64,000 nucleotides of DNA from NCBI GenBank assembly GCA_003254925.1, contig QANZ01034890.1, positions 5,154-69,153 on the forward strand, given 5' to 3'. The position numbers and the translations under genes are program-made. Under the pieces are notes generated by a model. The model had not been told where the DNA came from. It ran no database searches and saw nothing but the letters and a program-made list of their open reading frames with translations. Positions 1-8,427 of the stretch are shown one piece after another. Within the stretch, counting starts at the first letter, position 1. Each line of letters begins with the position of its first letter. The stretch is from Chamaecrista fasciculata (taxonomy: Eukaryota > Streptophyta > Magnoliopsida > Fabales > Fabaceae).

Positions 1-383
1 ATTTTAGTCCCTAGATAATATGTATCCAGGGACCTATTTGTAAGTTTTTGAAAACAAGCAACAAATTGAGGGACTAACTATTCAATATATTTTATTTTAA
101 AAACAAACAAGCAACAATACTAATTCATTATTAACTAATAATCAATTAAAAACTACTATAAAAATTCATCATAAGATGATTAACTAATTATTCTATATAT
201 TTTTTTTTAATAAAAAACAAGCAACAATACTAATTCATTATTAATTAATTATCAGTTTAACATATTATAATATTTTAATGTCACATAATAGTTCGTAGAA
301 TAATACTCTAAAAATATTCATAGAACAATGTACTAAAAAAATTTATAAAATATCACCCGTGCATCGCACGGGTCAAAACCTAG
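1..383 (+). mobile_element. Helitron, 3' part (5' end outside window)
   Basis: The right end carries the Helitron signature: an 8-bp-stem hairpin (ACCCGTGC / GCACGGGT, 355-373), six bases, then CTAG at 380-383 followed by T. AT-rich body with no coding capacity. A direct repeat around the motif AACAAGCAACAATAC recurs about 120 bp apart (near 107 and 227), so the body is partly tandem. The 5' TC end is not visible, so the element begins before the window or is truncated. The family is known for A/T insertion without target duplication. Confidence 0.7.
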
Positions 384-478
384 TTATTCTAACAGCTGAT
401 AATTTAATATGTAGAGCAATCAACCTTCTATCTCTATTGAGCGATATGAGCCCGGTCGCCCCCTCATAATTATATATA

Positions 479-658
479 CTAGGGGTTTTGCGTGCCCTAA
501 CGAGCACGCAAATATATATGTAGAATAAATAAGGGACTAAATTGTTAACTTAGTAAAGAAAGAGAGACCAAATAGTAAATTTTCTCTTATTTTTAATTTC
601 ATAGACTATAGTTTTAAACATGGACGACCAGAAAGGGGTGGAGCCATATAATATAAGA
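479..658 (-). mobile_element. Non-autonomous Helitron, 180 bp (copy A)
   Basis: On the minus strand the element starts TCTTATATTATATGGCTCC after an A, and ends with a hairpin (GCGTGC arms around the loop) followed by CTAG and then T. That is the TC...CTAG layout with A/T insertion expected of Helitrons. It has no coding capacity. A near-identical copy lies at 27494-27673 and a shorter one at 29015-29171. Confidence 0.85.
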
Positions 659-978
659 TATATCTCTCTAAATATGTTAAAAATCATATATAAATCTCAC
701 ATATCCAAAAAACTTATCATACATTCATAATGTTAGTTTGAATTTTAAACCTATAAATACCATGCAATATCCTACTCTAGAGGTATATATATATATATAT
801 ATATATAACGTATGAATGAATGTTAAATCTCTTAGTTATTCATCCTCATATTTGATTACTGTCTACTGATTTCATTATCCCCTTTGTGAATCATTTTTAT
901 AAGTACTATAACTTGATCCTTCATGAGTTATATCTTGACTAGTGAAGCAGGTAGTGTACTCTCAAAACTTGATTCTTG
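659..978. other. AT-rich intergenic stretch
   Basis: No gene or complete repeat seen. It contains a (TA)n run near 786-807. It ends at the 12-bp sequence AACAATGATGAA (979-990) that flanks the LINE block. Confidence 0.5.
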
Positions 979-990
979 AACAATGATGAA
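979..990. repeat. Left target-site duplication of the LINE block
   Basis: AACAATGATGAA sits directly before the LINE 5' end. It recurs perfectly at 11701-11712, right after the poly(A) of the second LINE half and not after the poly(A) at 7947. Confidence 0.75.
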
Positions 991-996
991 TATCTA

Positions 997-2700
997 ATGA
1001 GACGCTCTCTTTCCCCCAACCGAAACCCCTTCGTTTCCACTTCAGCCTCATCAATTCCCTTCAATCAACGCCTCTCCATCTCCGCCCCAAATTCACCAAT
1101 CCATCGAATCCACACCATCTCACCTTCCCAAATTAATAATCACCTTCCAAGATCAAAAATCGCTTCGGCTCTCTCTTTTTCTAACCCTAAATGCCCGAAA
1201 CCCCCTGTTCTTAGCTCTTACCCAGACACCACTAAACCTTCTTCTCCATCCTCCCCACAAGATGCTGTACCTTCCATCAAAATTTCTGACTCACAACCCT
1301 TGCCTCCTCTTTTTTCGTCCGATAAACTCTCCCCGAACTCCCCATCAGCAGCTCTCCCAAAAAATCCAAACCAAACCCTTGTTCTCCAACAAAAAACCCT
1401 TCAAACAGACGCTCTCCCATCTCCGAAATCCTTCAAAATCGCTCTATGCAAAGATCTCGTCAAAAATTTTGGTATCTCATCATCCGAAGATCTTTCCCCT
1501 AAGCCACCAGAATCTTCGATTGAAGAACACGCGAAAATTTCTCTCTCACCTCAAGGAGTCTCAATCACTCTACCTCCTGGAATCTGTAAAGCCTTAACTG
1601 AAGAATGGAGTCAATCCTTGATCATCCTTGTTCCAGAACAAGTCTCCAGAACGCCGAACCTGAGGAGTAAGCTTCTGAGGCTCTGGAGCCTCCAAGATAA
1701 AGCTCTGCTGAAGCACCTGGGTCTAAATTACTATCTTCTCTCTAATATTGACGCCTCAGACAGGTTACGTATTCTCTCTACCTGTCCTTGGTTCCTTGAT
1801 GATTTTCCTTTGCTGACCCGTTCCTGGATCCCAAATTTCTCCCCCTCTTCTTCCTCTCGTTTTACTACCATCTGGATTTCCCTCCCCCATCTTCCCTCTG
1901 AGTATATTAGATCTGATATTTTAAAATTGATTGGCAATGCTATTGGAAAAATTATTGCTTTTGATAGAAATAATTTAGATAAAAATCTTTTATCTGTCAC
2001 CAGGTTATGTATTGAATTTGATATTTCTAAACCCCTTCCCCCTTCTATATTCTTCAATGGCGTTCATGTTCCCATTATTTTTGAAAATGTTAGTTTTTAT
2101 AAAGAGAATATGTTTAAAATTTCACCCCCTTTACTCCCAACTCCACCCCTCGAACCAAATGTTTTTTCAAATCCTCCCCAACGATCTTTCCCCCCAAATC
2201 GACCCAAAATCCTACCAAAAAACCCTCCCCCCTCTAAAACCTTTCAAAAAAACCTCCCTTCGCAGGCTCTGTCCTTAAAAAGTAGGTGCCCCCCTGATGC
2301 TAACCCTCTAAAAGGAACACAGAAACCTGCTCCCTTACTGCCAAAGCAAAAAAACGTTTTTTACAATAAGGACAATAAAAAGCATCCTGCCACTCCTGTG
2401 CACCTGATACCTAGTCACCAAAAAGCCAAAAATAAAATTAACTCTTCCACGCCAATTTCTATTTATCTACCATCTGTTTCCTCTGTTCGTACCCCAAATA
2501 TCGTAAATGTACGCCATGATTCCCCTCTCTCCTCTGCCATCCCCCCACTACAATCCAAAACCTCGAGCCCTTCACCACCATCCCCTCTGTCTTCTGATCA
2601 TGAAAATCTTCTCCCCATGCAACTTACGTCCCCAATTTTTCCCCTTCCATGCAACCAGCGAAAAGTCAGCCTTCCACACCCCTTATCGAAGTTGTCTTAG
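997..2700 (+). CDS. LINE ORF1 protein (DUF4283-like)
   Basis: First ATG is at 997; the open frame extends a few codons upstream into the target duplication without an ATG. The protein is about 567 aa. The first ~190 residues are Ser/Pro/Lys-rich and probably disordered. Residues ~190-380 resemble the DUF4283 fold of plant LINE ORF1 proteins: a segment with LRLWSLQDKALLKHLG, then PWFLDDFPLLTRSWIP, then WISLPHLPSEY and a conserved IGKIIAFD. The rest is Pro-rich. ORF1 proteins bind LINE RNA in the retrotransposition particle. Plant ORF1s usually carry a CCHC zinc knuckle after DUF4283; I see none here, and only NVSFYKENMFK stands at that position. A second Pro-rich frame overlaps the end (2649-3713) and may be the original continuation of ORF1 after a frame change, but this is not certain. 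Confidence 0.8.
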   Translation: MRRSLSPNRNPFVSTSASSIPFNQRLSISAPNSPIHRIHTISPSQINNHLPRSKIASALSFSNPKCPKPPVLSSYPDTTKPSSPSSPQDAVPSIKISDSQPLPPLFSSDKLSPNSPSAALPKNPNQTLVLQQKTLQTDALPSPKSFKIALCKDLVKNFGISSSEDLSPKPPESSIEEHAKISLSPQGVSITLPPGICKALTEEWSQSLIILVPEQVSRTPNLRSKLLRLWSLQDKALLKHLGLNYYLLSNIDASDRLRILSTCPWFLDDFPLLTRSWIPNFSPSSSSRFTTIWISLPHLPSEYIRSDILKLIGNAIGKIIAFDRNNLDKNLLSVTRLCIEFDISKPLPPSIFFNGVHVPIIFENVSFYKENMFKISPPLLPTPPLEPNVFSNPPQRSFPPNRPKILPKNPPPSKTFQKNLPSQALSLKSRCPPDANPLKGTQKPAPLLPKQKNVFYNKDNKKHPATPVHLIPSHQKAKNKINSSTPISIYLPSVSSVRTPNIVNVRHDSPLSSAIPPLQSKTSSPSPPSPLSSDHENLLPMQLTSPIFPLPCNQRKVSLPHPLSKLS

Positions 2701-3762
2701 AGCTTGATCAACCTCTGCAAATCACGAAAACCCTTCCCACTTCATCTCTCCCTCTTCACTGTGACCCAATATCTCTCTTTCAAACCCTCCATACCCCGGG
2801 CTCTCCTATAAATTCTAACCCTTCCTCTCTCCCTTTACCCCAAGTTCACTCTTCTAAACATACAACCCCTAAGAAAAACCATGCCTGCCAGCCATCTCAT
2901 CAGAAGCAGCCCCTCACCACGATCACCCACCAGCCCTCACTCCAACAACTCCCCCCTCAACATGAACCAATCCCCCACTCTGCAAAACCACTCACCCCCT
3001 CTGTTTGCACACAGACACTCTCCACAGTCACCTGTATTCCCTCTACCCCTGCCACAAAACTTGTCCCAGTCCCCCCCTCTCTCCCTGAACCATCAAAGCC
3101 CTGTTTCTCTCCTCATTATCCCAGTACGCTGGCCACAAGCTCAATACATGGTCACGGACAACAATCCTCCCCCTCAAGACCAAAAAGAAGAGATTCTCAA
3201 CAACCTCTGGGAAGCCTATCAGCAGGAGTGCTCCCCAACTTCGGGCATGACTCTAATATGGATCAACCTGCTGAGGGGTCTCCTAAACAACTCACCTTGG
3301 ATCCATTGCTGGGCAAATCTCTTAAGTCTTGCCTTTGCAAACAACTCAAGAAACCATCACACACGTGCATCTGTTCTTCAACTTCGCCAAAGGCACTCTT
3401 ATGTGCTTCCACCCCCTCGTTTCAACAATCTAGTAAACTACAATTGGTTTCCAGCACCTCCCCCCCCACCAAATCCACTTCTCACAGATCTTTACACTCT
3501 ACCAATGACTCACAGCTTCACTTTCCCTATGTCCGGCGCCAACACAACCTTAGTAGGAAATCAAAATCACTGTGCCCATTACCTAGGCCCCTACCACTTA
3601 GCGGAAATGTATATAGACATAGACTGCTGCTTAAACTTCGACATAGGTACCGTAGAGTACAATCTTCATCTAAACCCATCCTTTGCCTTCGACCCAACAA
3701 ACCCTCTTGCTGACCCCCCTCCCTCTCCATCCTCTCCTCCCCAAAATCCAGCTTTTATCCCC

Positions 3763-6700
3763 ATGAATATTCTGGCCTGGAATATTAGAGGAGCTGCTAG
3801 CTCTGACTTTAGGAGAGCTTTTCATGATCTAACTCAAAAATTCCACCCTGACATTGTCATTCTCACTGAGACTAGACTCAGTGGCCAACGTGCTCATGAC
3901 ATAGCTTCTTCCCTCGGTTTCGATAATTTCATAAAAATTGATGCTATGGGCTTCTCTGGAGGCATCTGGCTTCTCTGGAACTCACATTCTCTCATTATCG
4001 AGCCCCTTGCTTCCTCCTTCCAGGAGCTCCACTGCAAAGTGAAGGTATATGGCTCTACCTTTATCCTTTCCTCCATCTATGCTAGTCCTAACTATAACAT
4101 CAGAAAATATCTTTGGAAAAATATTGCATATGCTTTTAAAGACATTTCTCTTCCTTGGTTAATTATGGGAGATTTCAATGACATCTCTAACTCTAAAGAA
4201 AAATTTGGTGGTAGGAGCCCAAATAAAAAGAAAATGTCTGGTTTCAATAACTTCCTTAACTCTTGCAATCTCGTTGACTTAGGTTTTTCTGGACCTCTTT
4301 TCACGTGGACTAATAATAGGGAACATGGCAAGGTTGTTAGGACTAGAATAGATAGATGCCATGCCAACCCTCTTTGGCTTCAATCCTTTCCCAATTCTAC
4401 AGTTTCTCACTTACCTAGAACGCATTCTGATCACTGCCCTATCCTCCTTAACCTTCTTCCCCATTCAAACCATACAAAAAATTTCTTTCGCCTTGAATCC
4501 TTCTGGGTTAACCATCCTACCTTCTCTGACCTTGTCAAAACTTTCTGGGATAATACCAGTAATAATATCGATGATAATATTGCTGTCATTCAAAACCAAA
4601 TCAAATCTTGGAGCAAAAAAACTTTTAATAACATCTTCTGGGATAAAAAACAAATCTATGCTAGACTTCTCGGTCTCCAAAAAATCCTCTGCCTTTCTCC
4701 CGAGCCTCAACACTATATCCTTGAGAGAAATCTCCAACAAAAACTCTCTATCATCTTAAAGCAAGAAGAAGAACTTTGGAAAATGAAATCTAGAGTAAAC
4801 TGGCTCTCCCTTGGTGATAAAAACACCAGATTCTTCCATCATAGCACTATCATTCGCAGGAAAAGAAATAACATCTTGTGTCTTACCAAAGATGATGGAA
4901 CCATTACTTGGTGTCCCTCTGAGATCTCTGAATCCATCTTTCTCTTCTTTAAAAATATTTACACTTCCATTTCTTCCTCTGCCCCTCCTATTACCTACAT
5001 CCACAACCTCCCTAAACTTTCCTCTGCCTCCATTGATTCCCTTACCTCTATTCCATCTGAGCTCGAGATTAAACTGGCATGCTTTGAACTCCACCCTTTC
5101 AAAGCCCCTGGAGAAGATGGTCTTCACGCCATTTTCTACCAAAAAAACTGGCCTATTGTCAAAGACCAACTTATCCACAACTTTCAAAATATCTTCTCTA
5201 CATGGAGCATTCCCCCTTCTTGGGGAAACACTCTTCTATGCCTCATCCCCAAAATCCATAACGTCTCTAAACCCTCCCACCTTAGACCTATAGGTTTATG
5301 CATGACTCATTACAAAATTTTAAGCAAACTTCTTGTCTCTCGCCTTAAGCCTCTCCTCCCCTCTCTTATTTCACCTTTTCAAGGTGCCTTTCAAAAAGGT
5401 AAGCATACTAGTGATCTCTTTATCACTGCCCATGAAGTCATGCACTCTATGCATACTTCTAAAGCTAAAACCGGCTGGATGATCATCAAGTTGGACATCT
5501 CCAAAGCTTTTGATACCATTTCTTGGGATTTTATTCTTAACATGCTCTCACTCTTTAATTTCCCCAAAGAATGGCTTCTTCTACTCTCCTCTATTTTCAA
5601 TTCCTTCACTTACACTCCCATTCTCAATGGTAAGAAACTAGACTCCTTTAAACCTCAACGGGGCATTAGGCAAGGCGACCCCATCTCTCCTTATCTCTTC
5701 ATCTTAGCCATGGAATTTCTTAACCATCTCATCCTCAACGAAGTTAATAATAAAAACTGGTTTCCCTTCTCTTTCAAGAATGGAAACAATAAGATTGGTT
5801 TCTCTCACCTGTTATTTGCCGATGACATCCTTCTTTTTGCTAAAGCAAACCAAAAAAATCTCCTTGCCATTAAAAACTGCCTCACTATCTTCTCTTCCTC
5901 ATCCAAACTTTCTATAAATCTCGACAAATCCAAAATATGGTTCTCCAAAACTGTCAACTCGCACTTCAAACACCTCACTGAATCTACTCTCTCTATTTCC
6001 TCCTCCTCCTCCATTGGAAATTATCTTGGCCTTCCTCTTAAACCAACTTACAAGAAAGCTGACTTTCAATTCATCATCGATAACCTTACCTCTAAGCTTC
6101 AAGGTTGGAAACGTAGCTCTCTCTCTATGGCTGGCCGTATCCAACTCATCAACTCCACTCTCTCCTCGATCCCTTCGCACGCCATGCAAGTCTTCTCTCT
6201 CCCCCCTTATCTTCACAAAAAAATAGATAGTATTAACAGAAATTTCCTCTGGGGTCACGAAAATTCTTCTCATAAGATCCACCTTATCTCCTGGGACAAA
6301 ATAGCTTTACCCAAATCTTTTGGAGGTCTTGGCATTAAAAAATCATCTCATACTAATGCCACCTTCATGGCAAAAATCCTCTGGAATGTTCACACTAGCA
6401 GTAAAAACCTCTACTCCTCTGTCCTCAGAAATAAATATGGTTCTTCTCTTTCTAAAAAGTCTTTTTCCAAATCTTTTATTCGTAGGAGTATCGACAAAGA
6501 TCTTAACATTTTCCATAATAACTTCATCTGGAACGTTGGTAATGGAAATTCCATAAATTTCTGGCATGACAAATGGCTCGATATTGGCCCCCTTAGACAT
6601 CTTGTTTCTGGTCCTTTACACTACAGTGAACACAACTTGAAGCTTTCCAATCTCATTGATACCAATGGAAATATCATTATTTCTCATATCTCCCTTAACC

Positions 6701-7878
6701 TTCCTGCTGCCATTAAATACAAAATCCTCAGCACCCCTGTTGACATCACAAAATCTATCCCTGACACTATCTCTTGGCCTTATAATGGAAATGGGATCTT
6801 TACCTCTGCTACTGCTTACAAAACCCTGTTCAATCACCTTCAAACTATTAATCTAAACTGGATTTGGAAAATGGACCTTCCCCCACGTATCCCCCTCTTT
6901 ATTTGGAAACTCTACCATTCTGCACTCCCTACTAAGGCTAATCTTTTTCAAAGAAAATGTGTTCAAAATCCTTCCTGTCCCCTTTGCATGAACGCCATCG
7001 AAGATCTTAATCATCTTTTTATGCATTGTACAAAAATTTTACCTATCTGGCTCTCTCTGTCTTCTTTTGATGACTTGAGGCACTTGGACTTTATCCCCTG
7101 GTTAAATGCTCACTGCAATAACAAAAATATTTTTCGTTTGAACATTCCTTGGAATTCTTTCTTTGCCTGCTTACTTCACAATATTTGGCTTAGCAGAAAT
7201 GCCTTCATCTTTCAGCAGAAACCTTTCATCCATAATCACATTATTAACAAATCCCTTGCTGATTGTGCTGAATACACTTGCTTTATTTCTCCCAAACCTC
7301 AGCCTCCTACTATACATACTTCCCTCCTTCACTGGTCTAGACCACCCAAACCTTTCTTTAAACTAAATTGTGACGGGTCAGCAAAAGATCATCTTCTTGG
7401 TGCAGGGGGTCTCATTAGAGACTATAATGGTAATTGGATCACGGGTTTTTCTTGTTTCCTTGGCCACGGCAGTATCCTTAAAGCTGAGCTTTGGAGCATC
7501 CAACTGGGACTGAAACTAGCTTCTGATGCTAATATTAAATACCTTATTGTTGAATCTGACTCTAAGCTTGCTGTTGACCTGCTTTCGGATCCTAATATAT
7601 CTTCACATCATCGTTTATTTTCTCTTATAAAAAACTGCAGATGTTACCTATCCAGGTTTGACCAATTCCAGATCATGCACACCTTCAGGGAATGCAACAA
7701 ATCTGCTGACTTGCTTGCTAATCAGGGGCGGATCTCTACTACCCCCCTCACTATCTTTAATTCCATGCCTTCCTTTATTTCCCTACAATGTCTCTATGAT
7801 TTTATGTATTTTTCATATCCTAGGACTAGTCTTCTTCCTGCTTCTATTTTGCAAAACTCCGCTTCTGTTGTAACTTAA
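3763..7878 (+). CDS. LINE ORF2 polyprotein: endonuclease, reverse transcriptase, RNase H
   Basis: The frame is open from 2881, but the ATG at 3763 starts exactly at the endonuclease (MNILAWNIRG), giving about 1,371 aa, the usual size. Residues 1-230 are an AP-type endonuclease that nicks target DNA, with MGDFND and HSDHCPILL. Residues ~440-720 are the reverse transcriptase: FKAPGEDG, LDISKAFD, GIRQGDPISPYLF and the catalytic FADD box near residue 685. Residues ~1045-1090 are a zf-RVT region (CPLCMNAIEDLNHLFMHC). Residues ~1200-1330 are RNase H, with acidic positions in CDGS, KAELW, ESDSKLAVD and ADLLANQGR. The protein performs target-primed reverse transcription in the nucleus. All catalytic motifs are present, so it may be active, though activity cannot be judged from sequence alone. 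Confidence 0.93.
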   Translation: MNILAWNIRGAASSDFRRAFHDLTQKFHPDIVILTETRLSGQRAHDIASSLGFDNFIKIDAMGFSGGIWLLWNSHSLIIEPLASSFQELHCKVKVYGSTFILSSIYASPNYNIRKYLWKNIAYAFKDISLPWLIMGDFNDISNSKEKFGGRSPNKKKMSGFNNFLNSCNLVDLGFSGPLFTWTNNREHGKVVRTRIDRCHANPLWLQSFPNSTVSHLPRTHSDHCPILLNLLPHSNHTKNFFRLESFWVNHPTFSDLVKTFWDNTSNNIDDNIAVIQNQIKSWSKKTFNNIFWDKKQIYARLLGLQKILCLSPEPQHYILERNLQQKLSIILKQEEELWKMKSRVNWLSLGDKNTRFFHHSTIIRRKRNNILCLTKDDGTITWCPSEISESIFLFFKNIYTSISSSAPPITYIHNLPKLSSASIDSLTSIPSELEIKLACFELHPFKAPGEDGLHAIFYQKNWPIVKDQLIHNFQNIFSTWSIPPSWGNTLLCLIPKIHNVSKPSHLRPIGLCMTHYKILSKLLVSRLKPLLPSLISPFQGAFQKGKHTSDLFITAHEVMHSMHTSKAKTGWMIIKLDISKAFDTISWDFILNMLSLFNFPKEWLLLLSSIFNSFTYTPILNGKKLDSFKPQRGIRQGDPISPYLFILAMEFLNHLILNEVNNKNWFPFSFKNGNNKIGFSHLLFADDILLFAKANQKNLLAIKNCLTIFSSSSKLSINLDKSKIWFSKTVNSHFKHLTESTLSISSSSSIGNYLGLPLKPTYKKADFQFIIDNLTSKLQGWKRSSLSMAGRIQLINSTLSSIPSHAMQVFSLPPYLHKKIDSINRNFLWGHENSSHKIHLISWDKIALPKSFGGLGIKKSSHTNATFMAKILWNVHTSSKNLYSSVLRNKYGSSLSKKSFSKSFIRRSIDKDLNIFHNNFIWNVGNGNSINFWHDKWLDIGPLRHLVSGPLHYSEHNLKLSNLIDTNGNIIISHISLNLPAAIKYKILSTPVDITKSIPDTISWPYNGNGIFTSATAYKTLFNHLQTINLNWIWKMDLPPRIPLFIWKLYHSALPTKANLFQRKCVQNPSCPLCMNAIEDLNHLFMHCTKILPIWLSLSSFDDLRHLDFIPWLNAHCNNKNIFRLNIPWNSFFACLLHNIWLSRNAFIFQQKPFIHNHIINKSLADCAEYTCFISPKPQPPTIHTSLLHWSRPPKPFFKLNCDGSAKDHLLGAGGLIRDYNGNWITGFSCFLGHGSILKAELWSIQLGLKLASDANIKYLIVESDSKLAVDLLSDPNISSHHRLFSLIKNCRCYLSRFDQFQIMHTFRECNKSADLLANQGRISTTPLTIFNSMPSFISLQCLYDFMYFSYPRTSLLPASILQNSASVVT

Positions 7879-7947
7879 CCTTATTGTGCACTTCGTGCAC
7901 TGTTTCTATCTTTAATGAATTACGTATTTGCATCAAAAAAAAAAAAA

Positions 7948-8427
7948 TATATATATATATATTCATAAGATTGAGGTTAACGATGAAGCTAAGGAAGAAG
8001 TACAAAAAAGTTTAGAAAAAGCTCATATTTCACCTGAAACTCTTTGGAAACGATATCATCATGGTAAGCAATTTGGTTTTGACATTTAAAGCAGCAGTAC
8101 ACCCTCGACCCCATCAAATCCGCCATTGATGAACTTGCTTAAATTAATCGGTATTATTTCTTCCACCTTTTGCTTCTTCAATTCTGCTATAAAATAAAAT
8201 TTAAAAATTGAGGGGTCAATATACAAAATCAGAACAAGCCGTGGTCAAATACAAGAGGCCAATTATCTTATCTGGAGATCATTAATTTGAATGGCTATAT
8301 GTTCTGTAATGTCAAAGTATGAAGCAGTCTCAGGGTGAAATGGAAACGATGTGTTCAATCATATATTCAGAAATAAATTAAAAGGGTTGGATGAACATTT
8401 GTTTAATTAACTAATAAAGTGGTTGAT
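7948..8427. other. Spacer between LINE halves, of different origin
   Basis: It begins with a (TA)n run. A short coding-like stretch (about 7963-8053) follows, reading EVNDEAKEEVQKSLEKAHIS and SPETLWKRYHH up to a donor-like GGTAAGC. I do not recognise this peptide. The rest is non-coding AT-rich DNA. It shares nothing with the left flank of the LINE and ends one base before the N at 8428. It may be the flank of another LINE locus. Confidence 0.5.

Larger units (their letters stand above)
991..7947 (+). mobile_element. L1-type plant LINE with open ORF1 and ORF2
   Basis: Layout is ORF1 (997-2700), an open Pro/Ser-rich linker, ORF2 (3763-7878) and a short 3' UTR containing the palindrome GTGCACTTCGTGCAC, then poly(A) at 7935-7947. 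Only six bases separate the flanking duplication from the ORF1 ATG, so the 5' UTR is minimal or slightly truncated. ORF2 has endonuclease, reverse transcriptase, zinc-binding and RNase H regions without internal stops, so the insertion looks young. The sequence after its poly(A) is a (TA)n run and does not repeat the left flank. The expected partner duplication lies beyond the second LINE half instead. Confidence 0.92.

Noticed and set aside
5391-5609. Numerous open frames on the minus strand and shifted frames within the LINEs
   Set aside because: Shadows of the long, codon-biased ORF2 reading frame.
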